From NCBI RefSeq assembly GCF_020880695.1, contig NZ_JAJIWO010000001.1:1054001-1118000 (forward strand): a stretch of 64,000 nt of DNA. Reading direction: 5' to 3'. Numbering within the stretch: position 1 is the first letter of the stretch; each line of letters begins with the position of its first letter. Positions 44,234-52,731 of this stretch are shown here, in pieces. A model generated the notes under the pieces. The model saw nothing but the letters and a program-made list of their open reading frames with translations. It was not told the DNA's origin and ran no database searches. The position numbers were made by a program, and so were the translations under genes. Source of the DNA: Mucilaginibacter sp. UR6-11. Its GTDB lineage: Bacteria > Bacteroidota > Bacteroidia > Sphingobacteriales > Sphingobacteriaceae.

Positions 44234-44478
44234 TGTTATTAAGTATAAAATGGTTTTACTGGTGGTTTTTCTTAGCGGAGACGCAAAATAGTGAATTATT
44301 AAATAGGTGTAAATGAAAAATTACACTTTATCTTAATTGCATTATATTTTAAGTAATGAAAGGCCTTTTTATTAAGGTATGATATTTTTTCAAATATTTT
44401 AAAAACACTGTTGTCTATTCCACATTAAATCTCGATATTTGCAAACTCTTTAATAAAAGGGGTTTAAAAATAATTGTC

Positions 44479-44712
44479 ATGTCAAGAATTTGTGATCTAA
44501 CAGGAAAGGCGTCAATAGTTGGTAACAACGTTTCTAACTCAAACCGCAAAACTAAACGCAGGTTTCATCCAAACCTTAAGCTTAAAAAGTTTTATATCCC
44601 TGAAGAAGATAAATGGATTACCTTAAAGGTATCTACATCAGCTGTTAAAACTATCAGCAAAAACGGGATAACAGCTTGTATCAACAAGTTTGTAAAAAAA
44701 GGATATATATAA
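44479..44712 (+). CDS. rpmB: 50S ribosomal protein L28
   Basis: Large-subunit ribosomal protein of 77 aa. [20 protein letters not shown] and [18 protein letters not shown] are diagnostic, and length is standard. An ATATTTGC -7-like box lies about 45 bases upstream of the ATG. It heads the rpmB-rpmG-DUF4295 set, a conserved Bacteroidota order that leads into ftsY and rimO. The 83-base spacer to rpmG consists of imperfect inverted GTTGTA/TACAAC units. Confidence 0.97.
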   Translation: MSRICDLTGKASIVGNNVSNSNRKTKRRFHPNLKLKKFYIPEEDKWITLKVSTSAVKTISKNGITACINKFVKKGYI

Positions 44713-44795
44713 CATGTTGTATGTTGTATGTTATAAGTTGCATGATTTAAAAGCGACTTACAACTTACAACCCGCAACTTTCAACACATAAGAAG

Positions 44796-44978
44796 ATGGC
44801 TAAGAAAGGTAATAGAGTTCAGGTAATATTAGAGTGCACAGAGCACAAGGCAACCGGTATGCCGGGTATGTCTCGTTACATTACCACCAAGAACAAAAAG
44901 AACACAACCGAAAGACTGGAAATGAAAAAATTTAACCCGGTTTTACGTAAAGTAACAGTTCATAAAGAAATTAAGTAA
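44796..44978 (+). CDS. rpmG: 50S ribosomal protein L33
   Basis: Ribosomal protein of 60 aa with [40 protein letters not shown] and a typical basic C-terminus ([10 protein letters not shown]). It lacks the four zinc-ligand cysteines, so it is the zinc-free type. It follows rpmB and precedes the DUF4295 gene. The spacer on each side carries a hairpin. Confidence 0.96.
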   Translation: MAKKGNRVQVILECTEHKATGMPGMSRYITTKNKKNTTERLEMKKFNPVLRKVTVHKEIK

Positions 44979-44988
44979 TAAGTACTCA

Positions 44989-45024
44989 GTTTTGAGTGAT
45001 GAGTAATGAGTATTAACTCAAAAC
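44989..45024 (+). repeat. Inverted repeat in the spacer between rpmG and the DUF4295 gene
   Basis: GTTTTGAGT at 44989-44997 pairs with ACTCAAAAC at 45016-45024. The whole 78-base spacer is built from variants of GAGTA, ACTCAAAA and TACTCA, so it is low in complexity as well as palindromic. Confidence 0.6.
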
Positions 45025-45056
45025 TCAAAACCCAATACTCATAACACTAAAAGACA

Positions 45057-45218
45057 ATGGCAAAGAAAGTAGTTGCAACCCTGAAAGTTGCCGGTAAAGG
45101 CAAGGATTATTCAAAAGTTATTACCATGACTAAGTCTCCTAAAACAGGTGCTTATTCATTTAAAGAGCAAACAGTAGCTAACGAGTTTGTTAAAGACGCT
45201 ATTGCCGGTAAATTATAA
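45057..45218 (+). CDS. DUF4295 small basic protein (ribosomal-operon associated)
   Basis: 53-aa lysine-rich protein (MAKKVVATLKVAGKGKDYSK, TKSPKTGAYSFKEQTVANEF). The family DUF4295 is found almost only in Bacteroidota, directly after rpmG, as here. A role at the ribosome is likely from the context and composition but I know of no proof. A terminator follows at 45243. Confidence 0.9.
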   Translation: MAKKVVATLKVAGKGKDYSKVITMTKSPKTGAYSFKEQTVANEFVKDAIAGKL

Positions 45219-45242
45219 TCGGGAATAACCTTCTATAATATT

Positions 45243-45277
45243 AAAGCCATCTTGTTAACTCGAGAGGGCTTTTTTTG
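45243..45277 (+). terminator. Intrinsic terminator of the rpmB-rpmG-DUF4295 operon
   Basis: AAAGCC pairs with GGCTTT at the base of a hairpin of about 30 bases, followed by seven T, 24 bases after the DUF4295 stop. Confidence 0.75.
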
Positions 45278-45338
45278 TTAGGCAGATATTTAATAGGTTA
45301 TAAATCTGCACCTTTGCATACATCTGCATATAAGACAC

Positions 45339-46304
45339 ATGGGACTATTTGATTTTTTCAAGAAAAAGGAAAACACGCCGCAGGAACAGGAGGCGCTTGA
45401 TGTTGGTTTAGAAAAAACCAAGGATAACCTTTTTTCAAAGATCACCAAAGTAATAGCCGGCAAATCAACCGTTGATGATGATGTGCTGGATGAACTGGAA
45501 GAAGTACTGGTAACATCAGACGTTGGCGTAAAAACCACGCTAAAAATCATTGACCGCATACAGGCCCGTGTAGCCCGTGACAAGTATGTTAGTACTGCCG
45601 ATTTAAACGGCTTGCTGCGCGAAGAAATAAAAAACCTGCTGGCCGAAAATAACAGCAACGATTTTTCAAGTTTTGAATACGGCAGTCACAAACCATATGT
45701 CATTATGGTAGTAGGCGTTAACGGCGTAGGTAAAACTACAACCATTGGCAAACTGGCGCATAAGCTTAAACAGGCGGGCAACCAGGTAGTATTAGGCGCA
45801 GCCGATACCTTCCGCGCGGCGGCGGTTGACCAGATCAAGCTTTGGGGCGAACGTGTCGGGGTAAAGGTAGTAGCGCAAGCAATGGGGTCAGATCCCGCTT
45901 CGGTAGCTTTTGATACCCTGAAATCGGCAGTTGCTGCCGGTGATGATGTGGTTATTATTGATACTGCGGGCCGCCTGCATAATAAAGTTGGCTTAATGAA
46001 CGAGCTAACCAAGATCAAGAATGTAATGCAAAAGGTAGTACCGGGCGCACCGCACGAGATCCTGCTGGTGTTGGATGCTTCAACCGGGCAAAACGCCATT
46101 GAGCAATGCAAACAGTTTACCGAGGCAACCGCGGTTAATGCCCTGGCGTTAACAAAATTAGACGGCACGGCCAAAGGCGGTGTTGTTATAGGCATATCAG
46201 ACCAGTTTAAAATACCGGTAAAATATATAGGCGTTGGCGAAGGCATGGATCATTTACAGTTGTTTGATCGAAAAGCTTTTGTGGACAGCCTGTTTAAAGA
46301 CTAA
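45339..46304 (+). CDS. ftsY: Signal recognition particle receptor FtsY
   Basis: SRP receptor GTPase of 321 aa that docks ribosome-SRP complexes at the membrane. The N-terminal helical domain (residues 1-100) is short, without the long acidic A-domain of Escherichia coli. The G-domain has GVNGVGKTTTIGKLAHKL, GAADTFRAAAVDQIKLWGER, VIIDTAGRLHNK, TKLDGTAKGG and the closing IGVGEGMDHLQLFD. It lies after the ribosomal-protein terminator, with its own CCTTTGC-type promoter element upstream at about 45310. Confidence 0.97.
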   Translation: MGLFDFFKKKENTPQEQEALDVGLEKTKDNLFSKITKVIAGKSTVDDDVLDELEEVLVTSDVGVKTTLKIIDRIQARVARDKYVSTADLNGLLREEIKNLLAENNSNDFSSFEYGSHKPYVIMVVGVNGVGKTTTIGKLAHKLKQAGNQVVLGAADTFRAAAVDQIKLWGERVGVKVVAQAMGSDPASVAFDTLKSAVAAGDDVVIIDTAGRLHNKVGLMNELTKIKNVMQKVVPGAPHEILLVLDASTGQNAIEQCKQFTEATAVNALALTKLDGTAKGGVVIGISDQFKIPVKYIGVGEGMDHLQLFDRKAFVDSLFKD

Positions 46305-46310
46305 ATTAGT

Positions 46311-46399
46311 TTGTCATCCTGAGCGATAGCGAAGGATCTTATACACCATACTTTCGCTCGTATAAGATTTCTCACTCGTTTCTCGTTTCGAAATGACAA
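46311..46399. repeat. REP-like dispersed palindromic element between ftsY and rimO
   Basis: An 89-base element bounded by TTGTCAT and ATGACAA. Inside is TCCTGAGCGATAGCGAAGGA, then inverted TCTTATAC/GTATAAGA arms, then a CTCACTCGTTTCTCGTTTCG stretch. I associate the GTCATCCTGAGCG...GAAATGACA layout with short repeats scattered in many Bacteroidota genomes. It lies seven bases after the ftsY stop. Confidence 0.7.
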
Positions 46400-46415
46400 T
46401 AAGTGAAAAAGATAC

Positions 46416-47750
46416 ATGAGGACGAAAGAAATAAGCAAGCCGATACTAATCAAAAAACCACGCGTAAACGTGGTAACCTTAGGTTGTTCAAAAAACACTT
46501 ACGATTCAGAGATCCTGATGGGTCAGTTGAAGGGCAATCTATTTGATGTTGTGCACGAGTCGGACAAAGTGGGCAAGGACGATATTATTGTTATTAACAC
46601 CTGCGGCTTTATTGACAATGCCAAACAGGAATCTATTGATACCATTTTACAATATAGCGAGCTTAAAGATCAGGGTAAAGTTGGGAAGGTAATTGTTACC
46701 GGTTGCCTGAGCGAACGCTACAAGCCTGAACTGGAAGCCGAGATCACTAATGTTGATGCTTACTTTGGCACTAACGATCTGCAAAACCTGCTAACCTCGA
46801 TAGGTGCTAATTATAAGCACGAATTAATTGGCGAGCGCCTGCTAACTACCCCATCGCACTTTGCCTATTTTAAGATTGCCGAGGGTTGCAACCGCCCCTG
46901 CTCGTTTTGCGCGATACCTTTAATGCGTGGCAAACACTTGAGTACCCCTATGGAGGACTTGGTTAAAGCAGCAGAAAAATTAGCCAAAAGTGGAACAAAA
47001 GAACTGATACTTATTGCCCAGGATTTGACCTATTACGGCCTCGACCTTTATGGCAAACGTAATTTAGATGAGTTGCTCCGCCGTATCTCTGACGTCAACG
47101 GAATTGAATGGATCAGGTTGCAATATGCCTATCCTTCGGGCTTCCCGATGGAGGTTTTGGATGTGATGAATGAGCGCGATAATATCTGTAAATACATGGA
47201 TATGCCACTGCAGCACATCAGCGATAATATGTTAAGATCAATGCGTCGTGGTATCACCAAACAAAAAACTATTGACGTGGTAAACCAGATCCGTGATAAA
47301 GTACCGGGCATCGCTATGCGCACCACGCTGATTACAGGCTATCCCGGCGAAACCGAACAGGATTTTGAAGAAATGCAACGCTGGGTTGAAGATACCAAAT
47401 TTGACCGCCTGGGCTGCTTCACTTACTCTCACGAAGAAAAAACAGCTGCTCACGCTTTGGTGGACGATGTGCCTGAAGAGGTAAAGCAAGCGCGTGCCGA
47501 TGCGATCATGGAAATCCAACAGGAAATTTCTTTTGAGAAGAACCAGGAAAGGATTGGCAATACCTATAAAGTGCTGATCGATAAAAAAGACGGGGACTTT
47601 TTTGTTGGCCGTACTGAATACGATTCGCCCGAGGTTGATAACGAGGTGTTAATTGATGCCACCGTTGACTATGCCACCGTTGGAAGCTTTGTAAACGTAA
47701 AGATCGACACTGCTGAAGATTTTGACCTTTATGGACATATTGTAAAATAA
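46416..47750 (+). CDS. rimO: Ribosomal protein S12 methylthiotransferase RimO
   Basis: Radical-SAM methylthiotransferase of 444 aa that modifies an aspartate of ribosomal protein S12. The UPF0004 domain holds VVTLGCSKNTYDSEILMGQL, NTCGFIDNAKQES and VTGCLSERY (the three cluster cysteines). The radical-SAM motif is GCNRPCSFCAIPLMRG. A C-terminal TRAM domain covers about residues 375-440. The first 14 residues (MRTKEISKPILIKK) are a lineage-specific leader. It follows ftsY, separated by a REP-like element. Confidence 0.96.
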   Translation: MRTKEISKPILIKKPRVNVVTLGCSKNTYDSEILMGQLKGNLFDVVHESDKVGKDDIIVINTCGFIDNAKQESIDTILQYSELKDQGKVGKVIVTGCLSERYKPELEAEITNVDAYFGTNDLQNLLTSIGANYKHELIGERLLTTPSHFAYFKIAEGCNRPCSFCAIPLMRGKHLSTPMEDLVKAAEKLAKSGTKELILIAQDLTYYGLDLYGKRNLDELLRRISDVNGIEWIRLQYAYPSGFPMEVLDVMNERDNICKYMDMPLQHISDNMLRSMRRGITKQKTIDVVNQIRDKVPGIAMRTTLITGYPGETEQDFEEMQRWVEDTKFDRLGCFTYSHEEKTAAHALVDDVPEEVKQARADAIMEIQQEISFEKNQERIGNTYKVLIDKKDGDFFVGRTEYDSPEVDNEVLIDATVDYATVGSFVNVKIDTAEDFDLYGHIVK

Positions 47751-47797
47751 GCGCCTTTTAACAGGTAGATTGTTATTTTATAATATTAAAGTCTAAA

Positions 47798-47856
47798 TTC
47801 GATTTCAGTTTTAAAAAAGATCTGAGTATTGATCCCGAACTTTATTCGAAATCGAA
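47798..47856 (+). repeat. Inverted repeat in the leader upstream of bshC
   Basis: TTCGATTTC at 47798-47806 is the exact reverse complement of GAAATCGAA at 47848-47856. It is followed by degenerate copies CGAAATCCGAAATCAAA up to the ATG. The spacer is low in complexity. Confidence 0.6.
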
Positions 47857-47878
47857 CATCCGAAATCCGAAATCAAAC

Positions 47879-49501
47879 ATGGACGTTGCCTGTATAAGCT
47901 ATAAAGAAACGGGGTTCTTCTCCCCAACAGTAATTGATTACCTGGAAGATAAGCCGGAATTAAGAGAGTTTTACAGCCACCGCCCCACCCTTAACGGCTT
48001 TGCCGATCTGCTTAAAAACAAAAAAGTAACTGCCGACCGGGAACTATTGGCAACTACCTTAACTGACCAATACCAGCTTATTGAACAATATGCCCGCATC
48101 TGGGATCCCGGGTTTTCGATTCCCCAACCTGTACAGCAAAATATTAACAGCTTAAAAGAAGCAAATACTTATACCATTACCACCGGGCATCAGTTGAACA
48201 TATTTGCCGGCCCGTTATATTTTATCTACAAAATAGCTACCGCCATAAAGCTTACGCAACAGCTAAAAGCGCAGTTCCCGGATAAAAATTTTGTGCCGGT
48301 TTACTGGATGGCGTCAGAGGATCACGACTTTGCTGAGATAAGCTATACCACTATTGGCGGTAAAAAAGTGCACTGGTGGCTGGAGTCATCTGGGGCAACC
48401 GGGCGCATACACCCGGAAACCATACGCCAGGCACTTAACCAATACAAAGGTGTGCTGGGTATGGCAGATCACGCGCCAGAATTGGCCGCGATAGTTGAAA
48501 CTGCATACACACGGTTTGACAGGCTGGCCGATGCTACCCGTTACATGGTAAATGCCTTGTTTGGCCGATATGGCCTGGTTATCATTGATGCTGATAATCA
48601 GCGTTTGAAACAGCAGTTCGCTCCTATTATCGAACAGGATATTATTGAACAAAACAGCTTTAAAAACATCACGGCTACTAACGAAAAGCTACACAACTTA
48701 GGTGTACATATCCAGGTTAACCCGCGCGAGATCAATTTCTTTTACATGAAAGGCAGCCTGCGCGAACGTTTGGTTTTTGAGGAAGGCCGCTATAAAGTAT
48801 TGAATACCGACATCTCCTTTACCGAAGAGCAACTAAGGCAGGAAATAAAAAAACATCCCCAAAAGTTTAGCCCTAACGTAGTTATGCGCCCCTTATACCA
48901 GGAATGCATTCTGCCGAACATTGCTTATATAGGCGGCGGTGCCGAGATCGTTTACTGGCTGGAGCTGAAATCAAACTTTGATCATTATAAAGTCGACTTC
49001 CCGATACTGATCCTGCGTAACTCGGGCCTGGTGGTGCGCAAAGAATCCGCTGTAAAAATCAAGCGGATGGAGCTTTCGCCGGCAGATTTGTTTAAGCCTG
49101 CCGATAGCCTGAAAAACTACTGGATGAAAAAGCACAGTGAGCATAACCTCTCGCTGCAAACCGAGTGGGCGGCACTAACCGGCATTTTTGAGACTATAAA
49201 ACAACGTGCAACCAGGATTGACCCAACCCTTGGCCCATCAACTGAAGCCGTGCAGGCGCGCCTTAAAAAGGCTATAGATAACCTGGAAAAGAAACTGGTT
49301 AAAGCCGAAAAACACAACTACCATACCCGTCTTGAACAAATTGATCAGATCAAAGCCGAGCTCTTTCCTAAAGACAGCCTGCAGGAGCGTAATGAAAATT
49401 TCGGCCTGCTTTATGTAAAGTGGGGACAAAGTTTTATTGACGAGCTGATCCGAAATTTTGAGCCGCTGGATTTTGAGTTTGCGGTATTGACGGAAAATTA
49501 A
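47879..49501 (+). CDS. bshC: Putative cysteine ligase BshC (bacillithiol biosynthesis)
   Basis: Protein of 540 aa matching BshC, thought to add cysteine to glucosaminyl-malate in the last step of bacillithiol synthesis. Recognisable segments are TYTITTGHQLNIFAGPLYFI, PVYWMASEDHDFAEI, the central FGRYGLVIIDADNQRLKQ, and PNIAYIGGGAEIVYWLELK; a C-terminal coiled coil (about residues 425-490) follows. The window contains no bshA or bshB, as is normal since these genes are often unlinked. It stands alone, with an inverted-repeat leader before it. Confidence 0.94.
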   Translation: MDVACISYKETGFFSPTVIDYLEDKPELREFYSHRPTLNGFADLLKNKKVTADRELLATTLTDQYQLIEQYARIWDPGFSIPQPVQQNINSLKEANTYTITTGHQLNIFAGPLYFIYKIATAIKLTQQLKAQFPDKNFVPVYWMASEDHDFAEISYTTIGGKKVHWWLESSGATGRIHPETIRQALNQYKGVLGMADHAPELAAIVETAYTRFDRLADATRYMVNALFGRYGLVIIDADNQRLKQQFAPIIEQDIIEQNSFKNITATNEKLHNLGVHIQVNPREINFFYMKGSLRERLVFEEGRYKVLNTDISFTEEQLRQEIKKHPQKFSPNVVMRPLYQECILPNIAYIGGGAEIVYWLELKSNFDHYKVDFPILILRNSGLVVRKESAVKIKRMELSPADLFKPADSLKNYWMKKHSEHNLSLQTEWAALTGIFETIKQRATRIDPTLGPSTEAVQARLKKAIDNLEKKLVKAEKHNYHTRLEQIDQIKAELFPKDSLQERNENFGLLYVKWGQSFIDELIRNFEPLDFEFAVLTEN

Positions 49502-49509
49502 CCAAAATC

Positions 49510-49531
49510 TAGAGACGCAATTTGTTGCGCC
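49510..49531. repeat. Short palindrome before the Ldh-type dehydrogenase gene
   Basis: AGACGCAA and TTGCGCCT pair imperfectly around a TTTG centre directly after the bshC stop. It resembles a short intergenic repeat of this group and may serve as a weak terminator. Confidence 0.35.
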
Positions 49532-49553
49532 TTCACGTCATTTTCTCTTTTTA

Positions 49554-49561
49554 TATCTTTG
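49554..49561 (+). promoter_or_regulatory. Bacteroidota -7 box (TATCTTTG) adjoining a start codon
   Basis: TATCTTTG matches TAnnTTTG and ends three bases before the ATG at 49565. The transcript would begin at or next to the start codon, so translation is probably leaderless. Confidence 0.5.
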
Positions 49562-49564
49562 CAC

Positions 49565-50653
49565 ATGCTCGTTACCGAATCTACCTTAAGAACGTTCACC
49601 CAAAATATTTTCCTGGCAATGGGTTGCAGCAATGAACACGCCGTTTTGGCGGCTGATGTTTTGTTACTGTCTGATCTGCGCGGCATTGACTCGCATGGTG
49701 TAGCGCGCTTAACGGGCTATATCCGTTTATGGGAGAAGCAGCGCATCAATCCCACACCCAACATACAGATAGTGCACGAAACCCCCACCACGGCCACTAT
49801 TGATGGCGACGCAGGTCTGGGTTTAGTGGTCGCCCCGTTTGCGATGCAGGTAGCCATTAAAAAAGCAGAACTATACGGCTCAGGCTGGGTTGCTGTCCGC
49901 AACTCCAATCATTTTGGCATTGCGGGATACCACGCGCTAATGGCGGTGCAAAAAGATATGATCGGCTTTGCCATGACCAATGCGAGCCCATTGGTTGCCC
50001 CAACTTTCTCAAACGAACGTATGCTGGGCACCAATCCCATGTGCTATGCTTTCCCGGCAGGTAAATATCCGCCTGTTATTGTTGATATGGCTACGTCAGC
50101 AGCGGCAAATGGTAAACTGGAAATAGCCCAGCGCTCAGGCAAACAAGTGCCTGAAGGCTGGATCCAGGACCAACAGGGAAATTATACTACAGATCCGCAC
50201 GCTTTAAAAAGCGGCGGCTCGTTATTACCGCTGGGCAGCGACCGCGATCACGGCAGCCATAAAGGTTTTGGATTGGGTGCTACGGTCGATATTTTATCGG
50301 CTGTATTATCGGGCGCCAATTATGGCCCGTGGGTGCCGCCGTTTGTATCTTTTTTAGAGCCGCCTGCTGATCCGGTTGGCTCGGGTATTGGTCACTTTTT
50401 AGGCGCCATGCGCGTGGATGGGTTTCGCCCGGTTAATGAGTTTAAGGACCACCTGGACAATTGGGTATCCCGCTTTAAATCGGCATCGGCCATTAATCCT
50501 GATGAAAAAGTAATTATCCCCGGGGAACCTGAATATCAGGCCGAGCTTGATCGCCGCAAAAACGGCATCCCGGTAGTTGACGCGGTGGTTAAGGATTTGA
50601 ATGAACTGGCAGAGAAGATGAAAGTCGCTCCGCTAACCCCCTCCGCCCCCTAA
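49565..50653 (+). CDS. Ldh-family oxidoreductase (malate/L-lactate/sulfolactate dehydrogenase type)
   Basis: NAD(P)-dependent dehydrogenase of the Ldh_2 fold, 362 aa. It contains LLLSDLRGIDSHGVARLTGY, ATIDGDAGLGLVVAPFAM, GWVAVRNSNHFGIAGYHALM, MLGTNPMCYAFPAG and the GSDRDHGSHKGFGLGATVDI segment. I start it at ATG 49565 rather than TTG 49559, because a -7 promoter box overlaps that TTG. The last codons (LTPSAP) are encoded within one arm of a long inverted repeat. The family has several 2-hydroxy-acid substrates and the sequence does not decide among them. Confidence 0.9.
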   Translation: MLVTESTLRTFTQNIFLAMGCSNEHAVLAADVLLLSDLRGIDSHGVARLTGYIRLWEKQRINPTPNIQIVHETPTTATIDGDAGLGLVVAPFAMQVAIKKAELYGSGWVAVRNSNHFGIAGYHALMAVQKDMIGFAMTNASPLVAPTFSNERMLGTNPMCYAFPAGKYPPVIVDMATSAAANGKLEIAQRSGKQVPEGWIQDQQGNYTTDPHALKSGGSLLPLGSDRDHGSHKGFGLGATVDILSAVLSGANYGPWVPPFVSFLEPPADPVGSGIGHFLGAMRVDGFRPVNEFKDHLDNWVSRFKSASAINPDEKVIIPGEPEYQAELDRRKNGIPVVDAVVKDLNELAEKMKVAPLTPSAP

Positions 50654-50772
50654 AGGGGTACTTTTGAACAATAAATTAAACGTTGATATAAACAAAAAGC
50701 GCCTTGATGAATGATCAAGGCGCTTTTTATTTATGCTTTTAAGTTCCCCCTTTAGGGGGCGAAGGGGGTTTA
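50634..50772. repeat. Long inverted repeat flanking the convergent ends of the dehydrogenase and lepB genes
   Basis: The left arm ACCCCCTCCGCCCCCTAAAG (50635 on) matches the reverse complement of the right arm ending at 50771 (AACCCCCTTCGCCCCCTAAA). A perfect terminator hairpin sits in between. Each arm covers the end of one gene: the left encodes the dehydrogenase C-terminus and the right overlaps the lepB stop codon. Confidence 0.7.
50694..50728. terminator. Strong bidirectional intrinsic terminator
   Basis: AAAAAGCGCCTTGAT pairs perfectly with ATCAAGGCGCTTTTT around a 5-base loop. A-run and T-run flank it on both sides, so it can end both the dehydrogenase and the convergent lepB transcripts. 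Confidence 0.9.
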
Positions 50773-51912
50773 ATGAATAATCTTAAATAACCTGCTCCAT
50801 CTTATTTTACTAAAGAAAGAAGCGTCATCATCAATACTCATCCATACAAACAACGCCTTACCAACAATATGGTCTTCGGGCACAAATCCCCAGTAGCGTG
50901 AATCGTCAGAGTCATGGCGGTTATCGCCCATCATCCAGTAATAATTCATTTTAAAGGTATAACTGTCGGTTTTCTTACCGTTTATTAAAATATCATTTCC
51001 AACAACTTGTAATTTGTTGTTTTCATATACGCTGATACAACGTTCATATATAGGATAAGTAACGCTATCCAATTTTACGGTCCATCCTTTTTTAGGGATG
51101 ATGATAGGCCCGTAGTTATCAACGTTCCATTTATAGTCGTGCTGTTTACCGGCCAACATCAGGTTGGGCGGGCCCACCGGATGATTGGGGTTAGTTGGGT
51201 AAACCTGTTCAGTCTCACCTGCCGGCCTGATATTTGGCGTAATAGATTTAATATTTGAATATCCTTTTAATGTATGGTAGGCACTAGTCGTCATTGTAGG
51301 ATAGGCGGCCCCATCATACATAGAAACATGCAAATCCTGCATAATTTGCGGATTAAGATCCATGCCATTGGTTAAAACTCTGTAATCTATTTGTCCTTCG
51401 GGTGGATTGTTTGCTGCTTTCCCATTGATAAAAACCTGCGCATTTACAACTTTCAGCGTATCGCCCGGAGTGCCCTGGCAACGTTTAATATAGTTTTCGC
51501 GCTTATCAACCGGGCGGTAATACGGCGAATCTGCATCCATCGGGTAGTTAAATACAACAACGTCACCTTTTTTAACTTCGCTGAAACCGGGCAAGCGGTG
51601 GTAACTCAACTCTAACCCGTCCCAATAAGCTTTGGTATTAATAAGCGGCATGGTGTGGTGCGCAAACGGAAAAGAGATCGGTGTCATCGGCGTACGCGGG
51701 CCATAGTTTAATTTACTTACAAATAAGAAATCGCCAACCAGCAATGATCTCTCCATTGATGGCGTAGGTATGGTATAAGCCTCAATAAAAAAGGTCCTTA
51801 TCAGCGTAGCCGCTATTACAGCAAATACGATAGCGTCAACCCACTCGCGGGTTTTGGTTTTCTTTTTTGCTTTAGTCTTTGTTTTGTTCTTATTCCAGAA
51901 TTTCCAGTTCAT
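50770..51912 (-). CDS. lepB: Signal peptidase I
   Basis: Membrane-bound leader peptidase of 380 aa that removes signal peptides. It has a lysine-rich N-terminus and one membrane helix (DAIVFAVIAATLIRTFFIEA). The catalytic Ser lies in TIPTPSMERSLLVGDFLFVS, the general-base Lys in YIKRCQGTPGDTL, and the C-terminal box is YWMMGDNRHDSDDSRYWG. About 150 extra residues between boxes C and D make it longer than the E. coli enzyme; this is usual in Bacteroidota. It lies downstream of dapB with a 34-base gap and closes the parA-to-lepB run. Confidence 0.95.
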   Translation of the reverse strand: MNWKFWNKNKTKTKAKKKTKTREWVDAIVFAVIAATLIRTFFIEAYTIPTPSMERSLLVGDFLFVSKLNYGPRTPMTPISFPFAHHTMPLINTKAYWDGLELSYHRLPGFSEVKKGDVVVFNYPMDADSPYYRPVDKRENYIKRCQGTPGDTLKVVNAQVFINGKAANNPPEGQIDYRVLTNGMDLNPQIMQDLHVSMYDGAAYPTMTTSAYHTLKGYSNIKSITPNIRPAGETEQVYPTNPNHPVGPPNLMLAGKQHDYKWNVDNYGPIIIPKKGWTVKLDSVTYPIYERCISVYENNKLQVVGNDILINGKKTDSYTFKMNYYWMMGDNRHDSDDSRYWGFVPEDHIVGKALFVWMSIDDDASFFSKIRWSRLFKIIH

Positions 51913-51946
51913 TATCTTTTTAATATGGAGGTAAAGTATCTATTAT

Positions 51947-52693
51947 TTAAGATAAATCAAACATATCCGATACCGAAAAAAATCCTTTTTTGTCGGGTAT
52001 CCATTCAGCAGCCAATACAGCGCCAAGTGCGAAGCCGTTACGATTATGCGCGGTATGTTTAATCTCAATCGTGTCAACTTCCGAGTCATAAATAACGGTA
52101 TGCGTACCGGGTACGCTGTCTATGCGATAAGATTCTATCAGCACATCTCCGGCTTTGGCATTGTCATCAACCGGGTTGTTTATATCGGTTAAAACATTTA
52201 CCCATTCCCTTTTGGTATCCAGGTTTTCAATGATGCCTTCGGCGATGGTAATAGCGGTACCACTGGGCGAATCCAATTTTTGTGTATGATGTATCTCTTC
52301 AACCTGCACCTCATAATAAGGATGCTTGTTCATCATGCGGGCCAATACCTTATTAATATGGAAAAATATATTTACGCCCACACTAAAATTAGTGCCATAG
52401 ATAAATGCGTTATCACTTGCCTGGTAACGCTCTTTTATTTCATTTAATTGCTCATACCAGCCGGTGGTGCCTACCACAATGGGTACACCTGCTTTAAAAC
52501 ACTGGTTGATATTACCCAATACTGTTGCCGGGGTACTAAACTCAATCGCTACATCGGCCTTTTGCAGATTTTCGGCGGTAAGCTCATGCTGGTTATCGTA
52601 GTCGATTTTTAATACAATTTCATGTTTACGGTCAATGGCTATCTTTTCAATGATCTTGCCCATTTTACCGTAACCTAATAATGCGATCTTCAT
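51947..52693 (-). CDS. dapB: 4-hydroxy-tetrahydrodipicolinate reductase
   Basis: Enzyme of lysine and diaminopimelate synthesis, 248 aa. The Rossmann start is KIALLGYGKMGKIIEKIA, a shortened GxGxxG form as in other Bacteroidota. The catalytic region is VEEIHHTQKLDSPSGTAITI, and FSVGVNIFFHINKVLARMM follows the nucleotide domain. It is encoded between the DUF5683 gene and lepB on the same strand, close enough to share transcription. Confidence 0.95.
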   Translation of the reverse strand: MKIALLGYGKMGKIIEKIAIDRKHEIVLKIDYDNQHELTAENLQKADVAIEFSTPATVLGNINQCFKAGVPIVVGTTGWYEQLNEIKERYQASDNAFIYGTNFSVGVNIFFHINKVLARMMNKHPYYEVQVEEIHHTQKLDSPSGTAITIAEGIIENLDTKREWVNVLTDINNPVDDNAKAGDVLIESYRIDSVPGTHTVIYDSEVDTIEIKHTAHNRNGFALGAVLAAEWIPDKKGFFSVSDMFDLS

Positions 52694-52731
52694 GCTTTAA
52701 TTTTTATTGGCGGACACAAATATAACCCGCT

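Noticed and set aside
45686-46246. Minus-strand frame of 186 codons within ftsY
   Set aside because: Fully antisense to a strongly conserved gene; composition only.
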